DNA of 6,616 bases from Sulfuriferula multivorans (GTDB lineage: Bacteria; Pseudomonadota; Gammaproteobacteria; Burkholderiales; Thiobacillaceae): contig JAAFGW010000164.1 of the NCBI GenBank assembly GCA_010365175.1, forward strand, positions 1 through 6,616, in the 5' to 3' direction. Position numbers and translations under genes: made by a program. Below the pieces are notes generated by a model. The model searched no databases and was not told the origin of the DNA. It saw only the letters and a program-made list of their open reading frames with translations. Each line of letters starts with the position of its first letter. Position 1 is the stretch's first letter. Positions 1 to 6,162 of this stretch are shown piece after piece.

Positions 1-29
1 TCCGGCTGGACTACTTTGCGTTTGGTCAT
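1..29 (-). CDS. Start of an unidentified protein (partial, N-terminus only)
   Basis: Reading the minus strand from 29 to 1 gives MTKRKVVQP followed by an incomplete Asp or Glu codon, so only nine full residues are visible. The start is supported by a good Shine-Dalgarno sequence, AAGGA, on the minus strand at 35-39, five bases before the ATG. The gene is divergent from the transporter and leu genes and continues past the left edge. Nine basic and aliphatic residues are too few to assign a family, and I do not recognise it. The evidence is the ATG plus ribosome site plus an open frame to the edge. Confidence 0.55.
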
Positions 30-268
30 AGGTTTCCTTTGAGGGCGGCAGTCTCCTGCCTAATGACCGTTACACAAAACTATTTACACCCCCCTGTTGT
101 GATCATCGAGGCATGTTGTCACATAACTTTTTCCTGATTTGTTCGTTTGCTTAGAAGTTGAGGCAGCCGCAGAACCTGGTTGAATTGTCTCGTACCCGTA
201 TCCAGCGTCTATGCGTAAGCCGCATAATGCGCGCTGCGTTACGGTCGCCGCAGCAGCAGATTGAATCC
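30..268. other. Divergent intergenic region
   Basis: This spacer separates the minus-strand gene at 29 from the transporter start at 269 and should hold promoters for both directions. It is richer in A and T from about 70 to 157 than the flanking genes. A TTGTCA at 116-121 matches the -35 consensus in five of six bases, but no convincing -10 lies 16-18 bases downstream. On the minus strand TAAATA (86 to 81) with TCGATG (109 to 104) has 17-base spacing but only half-matches to consensus. A short inverted repeat, GGCAG (47-51) and CTGCC (56-60) with a TCTC loop, would lie in the 5' leader of the minus-strand gene. The plus frame is open from a TTG at 158, but residues coded before 269 look unlike the family. 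No promoter can be called with confidence. Confidence 0.5.
35..39 (-). promoter_or_regulatory. Ribosome binding site of the divergent left-edge gene
   Basis: The minus strand reads AAAGGAAACCTATG. The AAGGA core is complementary to the 3' end of 16S rRNA and sits five bases from the ATG. This is the main reason to believe that a minus-strand gene starts at 29. Confidence 0.5.
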
Positions 269-1432
269 ATGCCCACTCTTCCTTACTGGCGTTTGTCCGG
301 TTTCTATTTCTTTTACTTTGCCTTCGTCGGTGCAATGTCGCCGTTCTGGGGCCTGTATTTGCAGTCGCTGGCGTTCAACGCGTTTCAAATTGGTGTGTTG
401 ATGTCGCTGTTACAGGTGATGCGGATATTTGCCCCCAATATCTGGGGACACATAGCGGACTTGACCGGGCGCCGCACCGCGATTGTGCAAATTGCCGCAA
501 TCGGTAGCGTGCTGGTGTTTACCGGGGTGTTTGTCAGCGACAGTTTCTGGTGGCTGTTCGGGGTGATGGCTGCGTTGAGCTTTTTCTGGAGCGCATCACT
601 GCCCCTGGTTGAAGCGATGACCCTGTCGCATTTGGGCGACCGTACCGATGACTATGGCCTGATACGGCTATGGGGTTCGGTCGGATTCATTTTGATGGTA
701 GTGGGCCTGGGGTATGCCTTCGACCATGTGACGATCAGTTGGCTGCCGTGGGCGGTGCTGGTGGTGATGCTGGGAATCGTCGCGTTTGCACGAGTGATCC
801 CCGAGTCGGAAATCCTGCCACACCCCACTGATGATCATTCAGCGTGGGACATCGTGAAGCGCCCCGAAGTGGCGGCGTTGCTTGTTGCTTGCATGCTGAT
901 GGCAGTCACGCACGGCCCGTATTACACCTTTTATTCGATCTATCTGGTCGAACACGGCTACGACAAGTCCACCGTCGGCTGGCTGTGGGCGCTGGGCGTG
1001 CTATGCGAGATCGGGGTTTTCCTGATTATTCCTCGAATATTTGCGCAAGTGACACCACGCCGGCTGATTCTGGCGAGCTTCGCATTGGCCGTGTTGCGAT
1101 TCCTGCTGATTGCATGGGGGGTGGAGTCGACCTGGGTGGTATGGGGGGCGCAGACGCTGCATGCGTTTACCTTTGGCACCTATCATGCGGCGGCGGTAGC
1201 GCTGATCCACCAGCATTTTCGCGGACGCCATCAAGCACGCGGGCAGGCGCTTTACACCAGCCTTTCCTACGGTGTCGGCGGCACGATTGGCGGATTGGCC
1301 AGCGGTTTGACCTGGGATAGCCTCGGATCGGCGTGGACCTTTACCCTGGCGGCCGTCAGTGCAGCATTGGCATGGGCGGTATATGCCATATGGGGCCAAA
1401 CAAAAACCGTGCCTGCACCCGCCAAGCTATGA
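269..1432 (+). CDS. MFS transporter, HcaT / 3-phenylpropionate permease-like
   Basis: The product is a 387-residue inner-membrane protein of the major facilitator superfamily, probably a proton-coupled symporter with 12 membrane helices. It resembles the E. coli HcaT group (MFS_1-like / nucleoside:H+ symporter-like), which is about 380 residues long. Supporting features are an aromatic first helix beginning at residue 7 (GFYFFYFAF), the MFS loop 2-3 signature G60 to R69 (GHIADLTGRR), the family motif DYGLIRLWGS at residues 128-137, a hydrophilic central loop around residues 180-200 (ESEILPHPTDDHS), and WLWALGVLCEIGVF in the second half. The frame is open upstream to a TTG at 158 and contains an ATG at 227, but the extra residues are polar and arginine-rich; the ATG at 269 places the protein start where relatives begin. 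No strong ribosome site precedes 269. The gene ends 34 bases before leuC, suggesting co-transcription. The substrate cannot be read from the sequence; phenylpropionate is only the namesake. Confidence 0.85.
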   Translation: MPTLPYWRLSGFYFFYFAFVGAMSPFWGLYLQSLAFNAFQIGVLMSLLQVMRIFAPNIWGHIADLTGRRTAIVQIAAIGSVLVFTGVFVSDSFWWLFGVMAALSFFWSASLPLVEAMTLSHLGDRTDDYGLIRLWGSVGFILMVVGLGYAFDHVTISWLPWAVLVVMLGIVAFARVIPESEILPHPTDDHSAWDIVKRPEVAALLVACMLMAVTHGPYYTFYSIYLVEHGYDKSTVGWLWALGVLCEIGVFLIIPRIFAQVTPRRLILASFALAVLRFLLIAWGVESTWVVWGAQTLHAFTFGTYHAAAVALIHQHFRGRHQARGQALYTSLSYGVGGTIGGLASGLTWDSLGSAWTFTLAAVSAALAWAVYAIWGQTKTVPAPAKL

Positions 1433-1466
1433 AATAATTGGTCTTTCGCAACGAATGCCTGCTTGT

Positions 1467-2870
1467 ATGTCCGGACTTACTTTATTTCAGAAATTGTGGG
1501 ATGCCCACGTAGTACACGTCGAAGATGACGGTACTACGCTGCTTTATATTGACCGTCATTTGGTGCACGAAGTCACCAGCCCGCAGGCGTTCGAAGGCCT
1601 GAAGCTGGCCAACCGCACGCCGCGTCGCGCCGATGCGGCAGTAGCCGTGCCCGACCACAATGTACCGACAACCGATCGTTCGCAGGGCATCACCGACCCC
1701 GTATCGCGCCTGCAGGTGGAAACGTTGGACGCCAATTGTGCCGAATACGGCATCACCGAATTCAAAATGGGCGACATTCGCCAGGGCATCGTCCATGTCA
1801 TCGGCCCGGAAGCCGGTCTGACCTTGCCCGGCATGACAGTCGTGTGCGGCGATTCACATACCTCAACTCACGGCGCGTTTGGTGCATTGGCATTTGGCAT
1901 TGGTACATCCGAAGTCGAGCACGTGCTGGCGACACAATGCCTGTGGCAGAAACCGTCCAAGACCCTGCTGGTTAAAGTCGAGGGCGAGTTGGGCCGTGGC
2001 ATCACCTCCAAGGATATTGCCCTCGCCATTATTGGCGAAATCGGCACTGCCGGCGGCACCGGCTATGCGCTCGAATTCGGCGGTTCGGCCATACGCGCGT
2101 TGACGATGGAAGGCCGCATGACGCTATGCAACATGGCAATCGAGGCCGGCGCACGCGCCGGTATGGTAGCGACGGATGCCACCACGATTGAATACGTGAA
2201 AGGCCGGCCTTATGCACCCAGAGGCGCTGCATGGGAACAAGCCGTGGCATGGTGGGGCACCTTGCACTCAGACGCCGGTGCCGTATTCGACCGTGTGGTT
2301 GAACTCGATGCTTCGAAAATCGAGCCGCAAGTCACGTGGGGCACCTCGCCCGAAATGGTGACCACGATCAACGGCCGGGTGCCGGATCCTGCCGACGCGC
2401 CAAGCGACATCAAAAAGCAAGACTGGACGCGCGCGCTGGAATACATGGGTTTGCAGGCCAATACGCCACTCGCCGAGATTCCGGTGGACAAGGTTTTTAT
2501 TGGCTCTTGTACCAATTCGCGGATTGAAGACATTCGCGAAGCAGCCAGTGTGGCCCGTGGCCGCAAGGTCGCGGCTAACGTCAAGCTGGCGATGGTGGTG
2601 CCGGGTTCCGGTCTGGTCAAACAGCAGGCCGAGGCCGAAGGATTGGACAAGATTTTTATTGAGGCTGGATTCGAATGGCGCGAACCCGGCTGCTCGATGT
2701 GCCTGGCGATGAACGCCGATCGCCTGGAGCCGGGTGAGCGCTGCGCCTCCACCTCCAACCGTAATTTCGAAGGGCGGCAGGGGCAGGGCGGACGCACTCA
2801 TCTGGTCAGCCCGGCGATGGCGGCAGCTGCGGCCTGTGCCGGGCATTTTGTCGATGTGCGCACGCTATAA
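1467..2870 (+). CDS. leuC: 3-isopropylmalate dehydratase large subunit
   Basis: LeuC is the large, [4Fe-4S]-carrying subunit of isopropylmalate isomerase, which converts 2-isopropylmalate to 3-isopropylmalate in cytoplasmic leucine synthesis together with LeuD. The 467-residue product has the normal family length. It shows the early motif YIDRHLVHEVTSPQAF, the aconitase-type GDSHTSTHGAFGALAFGIGT, and the three cluster ligands C348 (GSCTNSR), C409 and C412 (PGCSMCLAMN). The C-terminal substrate-contact stretch STSNRNFEGRQG is intact. The start at 1467 gives MSGLTLFQKLWDAH, as in relatives; an ATG at 1455 would add four residues (MPAC), and neither has a clear ribosome site, so translation may depend partly on coupling to the transporter gene. 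The frame is open further upstream, into the transporter gene, but that part is not LeuC-like. The small repeat protein begins 11 bases after the stop. Confidence 0.97.
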   Translation: MSGLTLFQKLWDAHVVHVEDDGTTLLYIDRHLVHEVTSPQAFEGLKLANRTPRRADAAVAVPDHNVPTTDRSQGITDPVSRLQVETLDANCAEYGITEFKMGDIRQGIVHVIGPEAGLTLPGMTVVCGDSHTSTHGAFGALAFGIGTSEVEHVLATQCLWQKPSKTLLVKVEGELGRGITSKDIALAIIGEIGTAGGTGYALEFGGSAIRALTMEGRMTLCNMAIEAGARAGMVATDATTIEYVKGRPYAPRGAAWEQAVAWWGTLHSDAGAVFDRVVELDASKIEPQVTWGTSPEMVTTINGRVPDPADAPSDIKKQDWTRALEYMGLQANTPLAEIPVDKVFIGSCTNSRIEDIREAASVARGRKVAANVKLAMVVPGSGLVKQQAEAEGLDKIFIEAGFEWREPGCSMCLAMNADRLEPGERCASTSNRNFEGRQGQGGRTHLVSPAMAAAAACAGHFVDVRTL

Positions 2871-2874
2871 GGAG
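2869..2874 (+). promoter_or_regulatory. Strong ribosome binding site of the small repeat protein
   Basis: AAGGAG overlaps the leuC TAA stop codon (2868-2870) and lies seven bases before the ATG at 2882. It is one of the best ribosome sites in the window, which argues that the small gene is translated, and in quantity, rather than being a chance frame. Confidence 0.75.
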
Positions 2875-2881
2875 AGTCACG

Positions 2882-3124
2882 ATGAAGAAAATATGCATGC
2901 TGATGATGTTGGGTTTGTTTGTCGGGCAACCGGCACTCGCCGAAGAGAGTGTCGCCAAGAAAGCAGGTGACGGCATCAAACAAGGCGGTGAGGCAGCGGG
3001 GAACGGCATTGAAAAGGGAATCGAATCCACCGAAAAAGGCTTGAAGAAAGCTGCGGACGCAACTGGCAAAGGACTGGAGACAGCGGGTCAGTGGATCGAA
3101 AAGAAAGTGCACGGCGACAAGTAG
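2882..3124 (+). CDS. Small exported protein with four 11-residue repeats (entericidin-like)
   Basis: An 80-residue protein. Residues 1-20 form a signal peptide: basic MKK, a hydrophobic Met/Leu core, and a likely cleavage site after ALA at residue 20. The mature part is about 60 residues with equal numbers of acidic and basic side chains (11 each by my count). Residues 24-67 are four tandem 11-residue units: VAKKAGDGIKQ, GGEAAGNGIEK, GIESTEKGLKK and AADATGKGLET, followed by a partial fifth (AGQWIEKK). Position 8 is always Gly and position 9 Ile or Leu. Such periodicity usually forms an amphipathic or hendecad helix that packs together or lies on a membrane. The Gly-rich composition recalls the entericidin A/B lipoproteins, but there is no lipobox Cys at the end of the signal; the only Cys is residue 5. 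It sits between leuC and leuD, 11 and 14 bases away, and is presumably co-transcribed with them. Its function is unknown; periplasm or cell envelope is the inferred location. Confidence 0.85.
   Translation: MKKICMLMMLGLFVGQPALAEESVAKKAGDGIKQGGEAAGNGIEKGIESTEKGLKKAADATGKGLETAGQWIEKKVHGDK
2951..3082 (+). repeat. Four tandem 33-nt units coding 11-residue repeats
   Basis: The units begin at 2951, 2984, 3017 and 3050. The repeat is clear in protein but diverged in DNA, so it is an old internal duplication kept by selection on the protein rather than a recent slippage product. Conserved columns are a small residue at unit positions 1-2, Gly at 8, Ile or Leu at 9 and mostly Lys or Glu at 10-11. Confidence 0.75.
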
Positions 3125-3138
3125 AAAAAGGCAAATTT

Positions 3139-3789
3139 ATGTATAAATTCACAGTATTGGATGGCTTGGTTGCACCGCTGGATCGTGCCAATGTCGACAC
3201 CGATGCCATCATTCCCAAGCAGTTTTTGAAGTCGATCAAGCGCGCGGGCTTCGGACCAAACCTGTTCGATGAATGGCGTTATCTCGATCACGGCGAGCCG
3301 GGCAAGTCGAATCATGACCGTCCGCTGAACCCGGATTTCGTGCTGAACCAGCCGCGCTATCGTGGCGCATCGGTGCTGCTGGCACGGGAGAATTTTGGCT
3401 GTGGCTCCAGTCGAGAGCATGCTCCGTGGGCGCTGGAGGACTATGGTTTTCGCGCCATTATCGCACCAAGCTTCGCCGATATTTTCTATAACAACTGCTT
3501 CAAAAATGGCATCCTGCCTATCGTTCTGGATAGTGCCGTAGTGGACCGGCTGTTCAAGGCATGCGAGTCAATTGAAGGCTATATTCTGACGGTGAACCTG
3601 GACAAGCAGACCGTGATTACCCCGACGGGTGAAGTTATCCGGTTTGAGGTGGACAGTGGCCGCAAACATCGCTTGTTGAACGGGCTGGACGACATTGGCC
3701 TCACGCTGTTGCAAGGCGACAAGATCAATGCTTATGAGGCGCGCCGCAAGCAAGAAGCGCCTTGGTTATTTGGTGGACCCCAACAATGA
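3139..3789 (+). CDS. leuD: 3-isopropylmalate dehydratase small subunit
   Basis: LeuD is the small swivel-domain subunit that completes the isopropylmalate isomerase active site with LeuC. The 216-residue product is of normal length for the proteobacterial form. It has the N-terminal motif VDTDAIIPKQFLK, the hallmark ENFGCGSSREHAPWAL with the substrate-binding S90-S91-R92 loop and H94, and the following FADIFYNNCFKNGILPI. The ATG at 3139 is chosen because MYKFTVLDGLVAPLDRANVD matches the family start and an AAAGG ribosome site lies a few bases upstream; a longer frame from 3091 would run into the repeat-protein gene. It starts 14 bases after that gene and its stop overlaps the leuB start (ATGA, 3786-3789), a sign of translational coupling. 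Confidence 0.97.
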   Translation: MYKFTVLDGLVAPLDRANVDTDAIIPKQFLKSIKRAGFGPNLFDEWRYLDHGEPGKSNHDRPLNPDFVLNQPRYRGASVLLARENFGCGSSREHAPWALEDYGFRAIIAPSFADIFYNNCFKNGILPIVLDSAVVDRLFKACESIEGYILTVNLDKQTVITPTGEVIRFEVDSGRKHRLLNGLDDIGLTLLQGDKINAYEARRKQEAPWLFGGPQQ

Positions 3790-4862
3790 AAATTGCAGTC
3801 TTGCCCGGTGATGGCATCGGTCCTGAAATCGTTGCACAAGCAGTCAAAGTGCTCGACGTGTTGCGCGCTGAAGGCGCGAAAATCGAAACGGAAACTGCAC
3901 CCATCGGCGGTGCGGGCTACGATGCGGCGGGTGATCCGCTGCCGGACGCCACGCTGAAGCTTGCTCGTGAAGCCGATGCGGTGCTGCTTGGCGCCGTCGG
4001 CGGCCCGCAGTACGACGCGCTGGATCGCCCGCTGCGCCCTGAGCGCGGCCTGTTGCGCATACGCAAAGAACTCAATCTGTTTGCCAACCTGCGGCCGGCA
4101 TTGTTGTATCCAGAGCTCGCCTCGGCGTCATCGCTCAAACCGGATGTGGTGTCGGGGCTCGACCTCATGATTGTGCGTGAGCTCACCGGCGATGTGTATT
4201 TTGGCCAGCCGCGTGGCATTGAAGTGCGGTCCAACCCAGCCGGTGGGAGCGAACGCGTCGGGTTCAACACCATGCTGTACGCCGAATCGGAAGTGCGACG
4301 GGTCGCGCATGTGGCGTTTGGCATTGCGATGAAACGCGGCAAGAAGTTGTGTTCGGTGGATAAAGCCAACGTGCTGGAGTGCTCGGAGTTGTGGAAGGAA
4401 GTGATGATCGAGGTGTCAAAAGACTATCCCGAGGTCGAGCTCTCCCACATGTACGTCGATAATGCGGCGATGCAACTGATCCGCGCACCCAAGCAGTTCG
4501 ACACCATGGTGACGGGCAATATCTTTGGCGACATTTTGTCTGATGCAGCGTCGATGCTGTCCGGTTCGATTGGCATGTTGCCGTCGGCGTCGCTGGACGA
4601 AAACAACAAAGGCATGTTTGAGCCTATTCATGGTTCAGCGCCTGATATCGCTGGCAAAGACATGGCGAATCCACTGGCGACGATTTTGTCGGTAGCCATG
4701 ATGTATCGCTACACCTTCGCCGATCTGTCCACCGCCGACCGCATCGAAAACGCGGTGAAAACGGTGATTTCGCAAGGCCTGCGAACGAGCGACATCTGGA
4801 CCGACGGTACACAAAAAGTGTCATGCAGCGAGATGGGTGATGCGGTGGTGAAGGTGCTTTGA
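3786..4862 (+). CDS. leuB: 3-isopropylmalate dehydrogenase
   Basis: LeuB oxidises and decarboxylates 3-isopropylmalate with NAD+ to give 2-oxoisocaproate, the step after LeuCD and the last before transamination to leucine. It acts as a cytoplasmic homodimer needing Mg2+ or Mn2+. The 358-residue product has normal length. Visible landmarks are GDGIGPE at residues 8-14, the substrate arginines R93 (RIRK), R103 (NLRP) and R131 (VRELTG), catalytic Y138 and K193, the metal-binding aspartates D225, D249 and D253, and the cofactor loop HGSAPDIAGKDMANPLA. All expected active-site residues are present. The start is fixed by the 4-base overlap with leuD and by MKIAVLPGDGIG. A start at 3762 is possible in frame but lies inside leuD and adds eight non-family residues. 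Confidence 0.97.
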   Translation: MKIAVLPGDGIGPEIVAQAVKVLDVLRAEGAKIETETAPIGGAGYDAAGDPLPDATLKLAREADAVLLGAVGGPQYDALDRPLRPERGLLRIRKELNLFANLRPALLYPELASASSLKPDVVSGLDLMIVRELTGDVYFGQPRGIEVRSNPAGGSERVGFNTMLYAESEVRRVAHVAFGIAMKRGKKLCSVDKANVLECSELWKEVMIEVSKDYPEVELSHMYVDNAAMQLIRAPKQFDTMVTGNIFGDILSDAASMLSGSIGMLPSASLDENNKGMFEPIHGSAPDIAGKDMANPLATILSVAMMYRYTFADLSTADRIENAVKTVISQGLRTSDIWTDGTQKVSCSEMGDAVVKVL

Positions 4863-4869
4863 TTATCAC

Positions 4870-4894
4870 GCGAAGCATGCTTGAGGCGCTTCGC
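4870..4894 (+). other. Inverted repeats in the leuB-asd spacer
   Basis: GCGAAGC (4870-4876) and GCTTCGC (4888-4894) form a perfect 7-bp stem around an 11-base loop. A second perfect palindrome, AAGCATGCTT (4873-4882), uses part of the same left arm, so the two structures exclude each other. No T-run follows, so this is not a standard intrinsic terminator for leuB. It may be an RNA processing or stability element, or a protein site, in the leader of asd. Confidence 0.45.
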
Positions 4895-4917
4895 AGACAC
4901 GAATTCTGGAGACGAAC

Positions 4918-6033
4918 ATGATGAAAGTAGGGTTGGTCGGCTGGCGCGGGATGGTCGGTTCCGTGCTGATGGGGCGTATGCGTGAAGAGCATGACTTCGA
5001 CCCTATTGATCCGGTGTTTTTCACGACGTCCAACGTCGGTGGAAAGAGCCCCGACATCGGCCGCGATCTGCCGCCTCTAAAAGATGCAGGCAGCATTGAG
5101 GATCTGAAACTGTGCGACACCATCATCTCCTGCCAGGGCGGCGACTACACTCAGGACGTGTACCCCAAGTTGCGTGCGGCCGGGTGGACCGGCTACTGGA
5201 TTGACGCCGCCTCCACGCTGCGGATGAAGGACGAGGCCATTATCATCCTCGATCCGGTCAACAAGCAGGTCATTCTGGATGGCATCACGCATGGCGTCAA
5301 AACCTATGTCGGCGGCAACTGCACGGTATCGCTGATGTTGATGGCAATGGGCGGACTGTTCGAGGCGGGCTTGGTGGAATGGGTATCACCGATGACCTAT
5401 CAGGCCGCTTCGGGTGCCGGCGCGCGCAATATGCGCGAACTGATCCAGCAGATGGGTGCGGTGCATGCTGAAGTGAAGGACCTGCTGGACGACCCCGCGT
5501 CTGCGATTCTCGAAATTGACCGCAAGGTGGCTGATTTCATTCGTTCCGATCGCTATCCTGTCGAGGCCTGGCCGGTGCCACTGGCTGGAAATCTCATTCC
5601 CTGGATCGATGTGGCGCTTGAATCCGGCCAGTCCAAGGAAGAATGGAAGGCGCAGGTCGAAGCCAACAAGATCATGCGCCGCAACGATAATCCCATCCCC
5701 ATCGACGGCCTGTGTGTGCGTGTGGGCGCCATGCGCTGCCATTCGCAGGCGCTCACCATCAAATTGACCCGGGATGTGCCTCTGGCCGACATCGACAGCT
5801 TGATCGCCGAGCATAATCAATGGGTGAAAGTAGTGCCTAACGATCGCGAAATCACCATGCGGGAACTGACCCCCGCTGCAGTGACCGGTACGCTGACTGT
5901 GCCGATCGGACGGATGCGCAAGCTCAGCATGGGCCCGCAATACCTGACCGCGTTTACAGTAGGGGATCAGCTTTTGTGGGGGGCTGCAGAACCCCTGCGC
6001 CGTATGCTGCGAATTCTGCTTGAAGCCCGATAA
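4918..6033 (+). CDS. asd: Aspartate-semialdehyde dehydrogenase
   Basis: Asd reduces L-aspartyl-4-phosphate with NADPH to L-aspartate 4-semialdehyde, the branch point to lysine and diaminopimelate, threonine and methionine; it acts in the cytoplasm. The 371-residue product matches the Gram-negative E. coli-type enzyme (about 367). It has the N-terminal NADP loop GWRGMVGS (residues 8-15), the catalytic Cys135 in YVGGNCTVSLM, the following SGAGARNMREL motif, and the catalytic His275 in CVRVGAMRCHSQALTIKL. The C-terminus (WGAAEPLRRMLR) is complete. Two adjacent ATGs at 4918 and 4921 are possible; GGAG at 4908-4911 is six and nine bases away, and the first is preferred because relatives carry one residue before KVGLVGWRG. 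It starts 55 bases after leuB, so it may share the leu transcript or have its own signal. Confidence 0.97.
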   Translation: MMKVGLVGWRGMVGSVLMGRMREEHDFDPIDPVFFTTSNVGGKSPDIGRDLPPLKDAGSIEDLKLCDTIISCQGGDYTQDVYPKLRAAGWTGYWIDAASTLRMKDEAIIILDPVNKQVILDGITHGVKTYVGGNCTVSLMLMAMGGLFEAGLVEWVSPMTYQAASGAGARNMRELIQQMGAVHAEVKDLLDDPASAILEIDRKVADFIRSDRYPVEAWPVPLAGNLIPWIDVALESGQSKEEWKAQVEANKIMRRNDNPIPIDGLCVRVGAMRCHSQALTIKLTRDVPLADIDSLIAEHNQWVKVVPNDREITMRELTPAAVTGTLTVPIGRMRKLSMGPQYLTAFTVGDQLLWGAAEPLRRMLRILLEAR

Positions 6034-6038
6034 AACAA

Positions 6039-6102
6039 GGCTCGAAGATAAAAATCTTTGGGTTGGTGCGGTTTATGCACTAAAGATTGCCTCTGCCGAG
6101 CC
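6039..6102 (+). other. Nested three-part hairpin in the asd-fimV spacer
   Basis: Three perfectly complementary arm pairs are nested in order: GGCTCG (6039-6044) with CGAGCC (6097-6102), AATCTTT (6053-6059) with AAAGATT (6082-6088), and GTGC (6066-6069) with GCAC (6077-6080), closing a 7-base loop. The internal loops are 8 and 8 bases, then 6 and 1. An alternative small hairpin, AAGAT/ATCTT (6045-6058), competes with the middle arm. No T-run follows on the plus strand, so it is not an ordinary terminator for asd. A weak promoter-like pair, TTGGGT (6058-6063) and TAAAGA (6081-6086) with 17-base spacing, lies inside it. It could be a leader RNA structure, a processing site or chance. Confidence 0.4.
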
Positions 6103-6129
6103 GTCAATAGTGGCGTCAAGTATTCAACA

Positions 6130-6146
6130 GCTCCGCTTGGCGGGGC
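6130..6146 (+). other. Hairpin just upstream of the fimV ribosome site
   Basis: GCTCCGC (6130-6136) pairs with GCGGGGC (6140-6146) around a TTG loop, giving seven pairs with one G-U. It ends four bases before the AGGGAG ribosome site at 6151. Its closeness could influence ribosome access or protect the fimV 5' end; no T-run follows, so it is not a terminator. Confidence 0.45.
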
Positions 6147-6150
6147 GAAT

Positions 6151-6156
6151 AGGGAG
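6151..6156 (+). promoter_or_regulatory. Ribosome binding site of fimV
   Basis: AGGGAG lies six bases before the ATG at 6163 and fixes the start of FimV. Confidence 0.7.
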
Positions 6157-6162
6157 AAACGG

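Noticed and set aside
98..123. TGTGA and TCACA arms suggestive of a CRP/FNR-type site
   Set aside because: The arms are 16 bases apart, whereas CRP-type sites have six; the spacing makes it unlikely.
158..268. Longer transporter start from a TTG at 158, or an ATG at 227
   Set aside because: The extra residues are polar and arginine-rich, unlike the family N-terminus, and there is no good ribosome site; MPTLPYWRLSGFYFF from 269 fits relatives.
84..335. 83-residue minus-strand open frame
   Set aside because: It overlaps the start of the transporter, has low-complexity Thr/Ser/Ala-rich sequence, no recognisable domain and no convincing ribosome site; treated as a shadow.
844..1320. 158-residue plus-strand frame inside the transporter gene
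   Set aside because: It is a +1 frame of a well-supported gene, with Cys/Arg-rich composition typical of out-of-frame GC-rich coding DNA.
2210..2846. Two minus-strand frames of about 190 residues opposite leuC
   Set aside because: Antisense to highly conserved LeuC coding sequence; Arg/Ser/His-rich composition and no motif.
5386..5940. 184-residue minus-strand frame opposite asd
   Set aside because: Antisense to the catalytic part of Asd; His/Arg-rich mirror composition, no start signal.
6063..6082. NtrC-like GTGC and GCAC half sites
   Set aside because: The halves are in the opposite order to the NtrC dyad (TGCAC then GTGCA), and no sigma-54 -24/-12 element is visible; the pair is better read as the tip of the nested hairpin.
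6102..6119. CGTCAA direct repeat 12 bases apart
   Set aside because: Only two six-base copies; too short to separate from chance.
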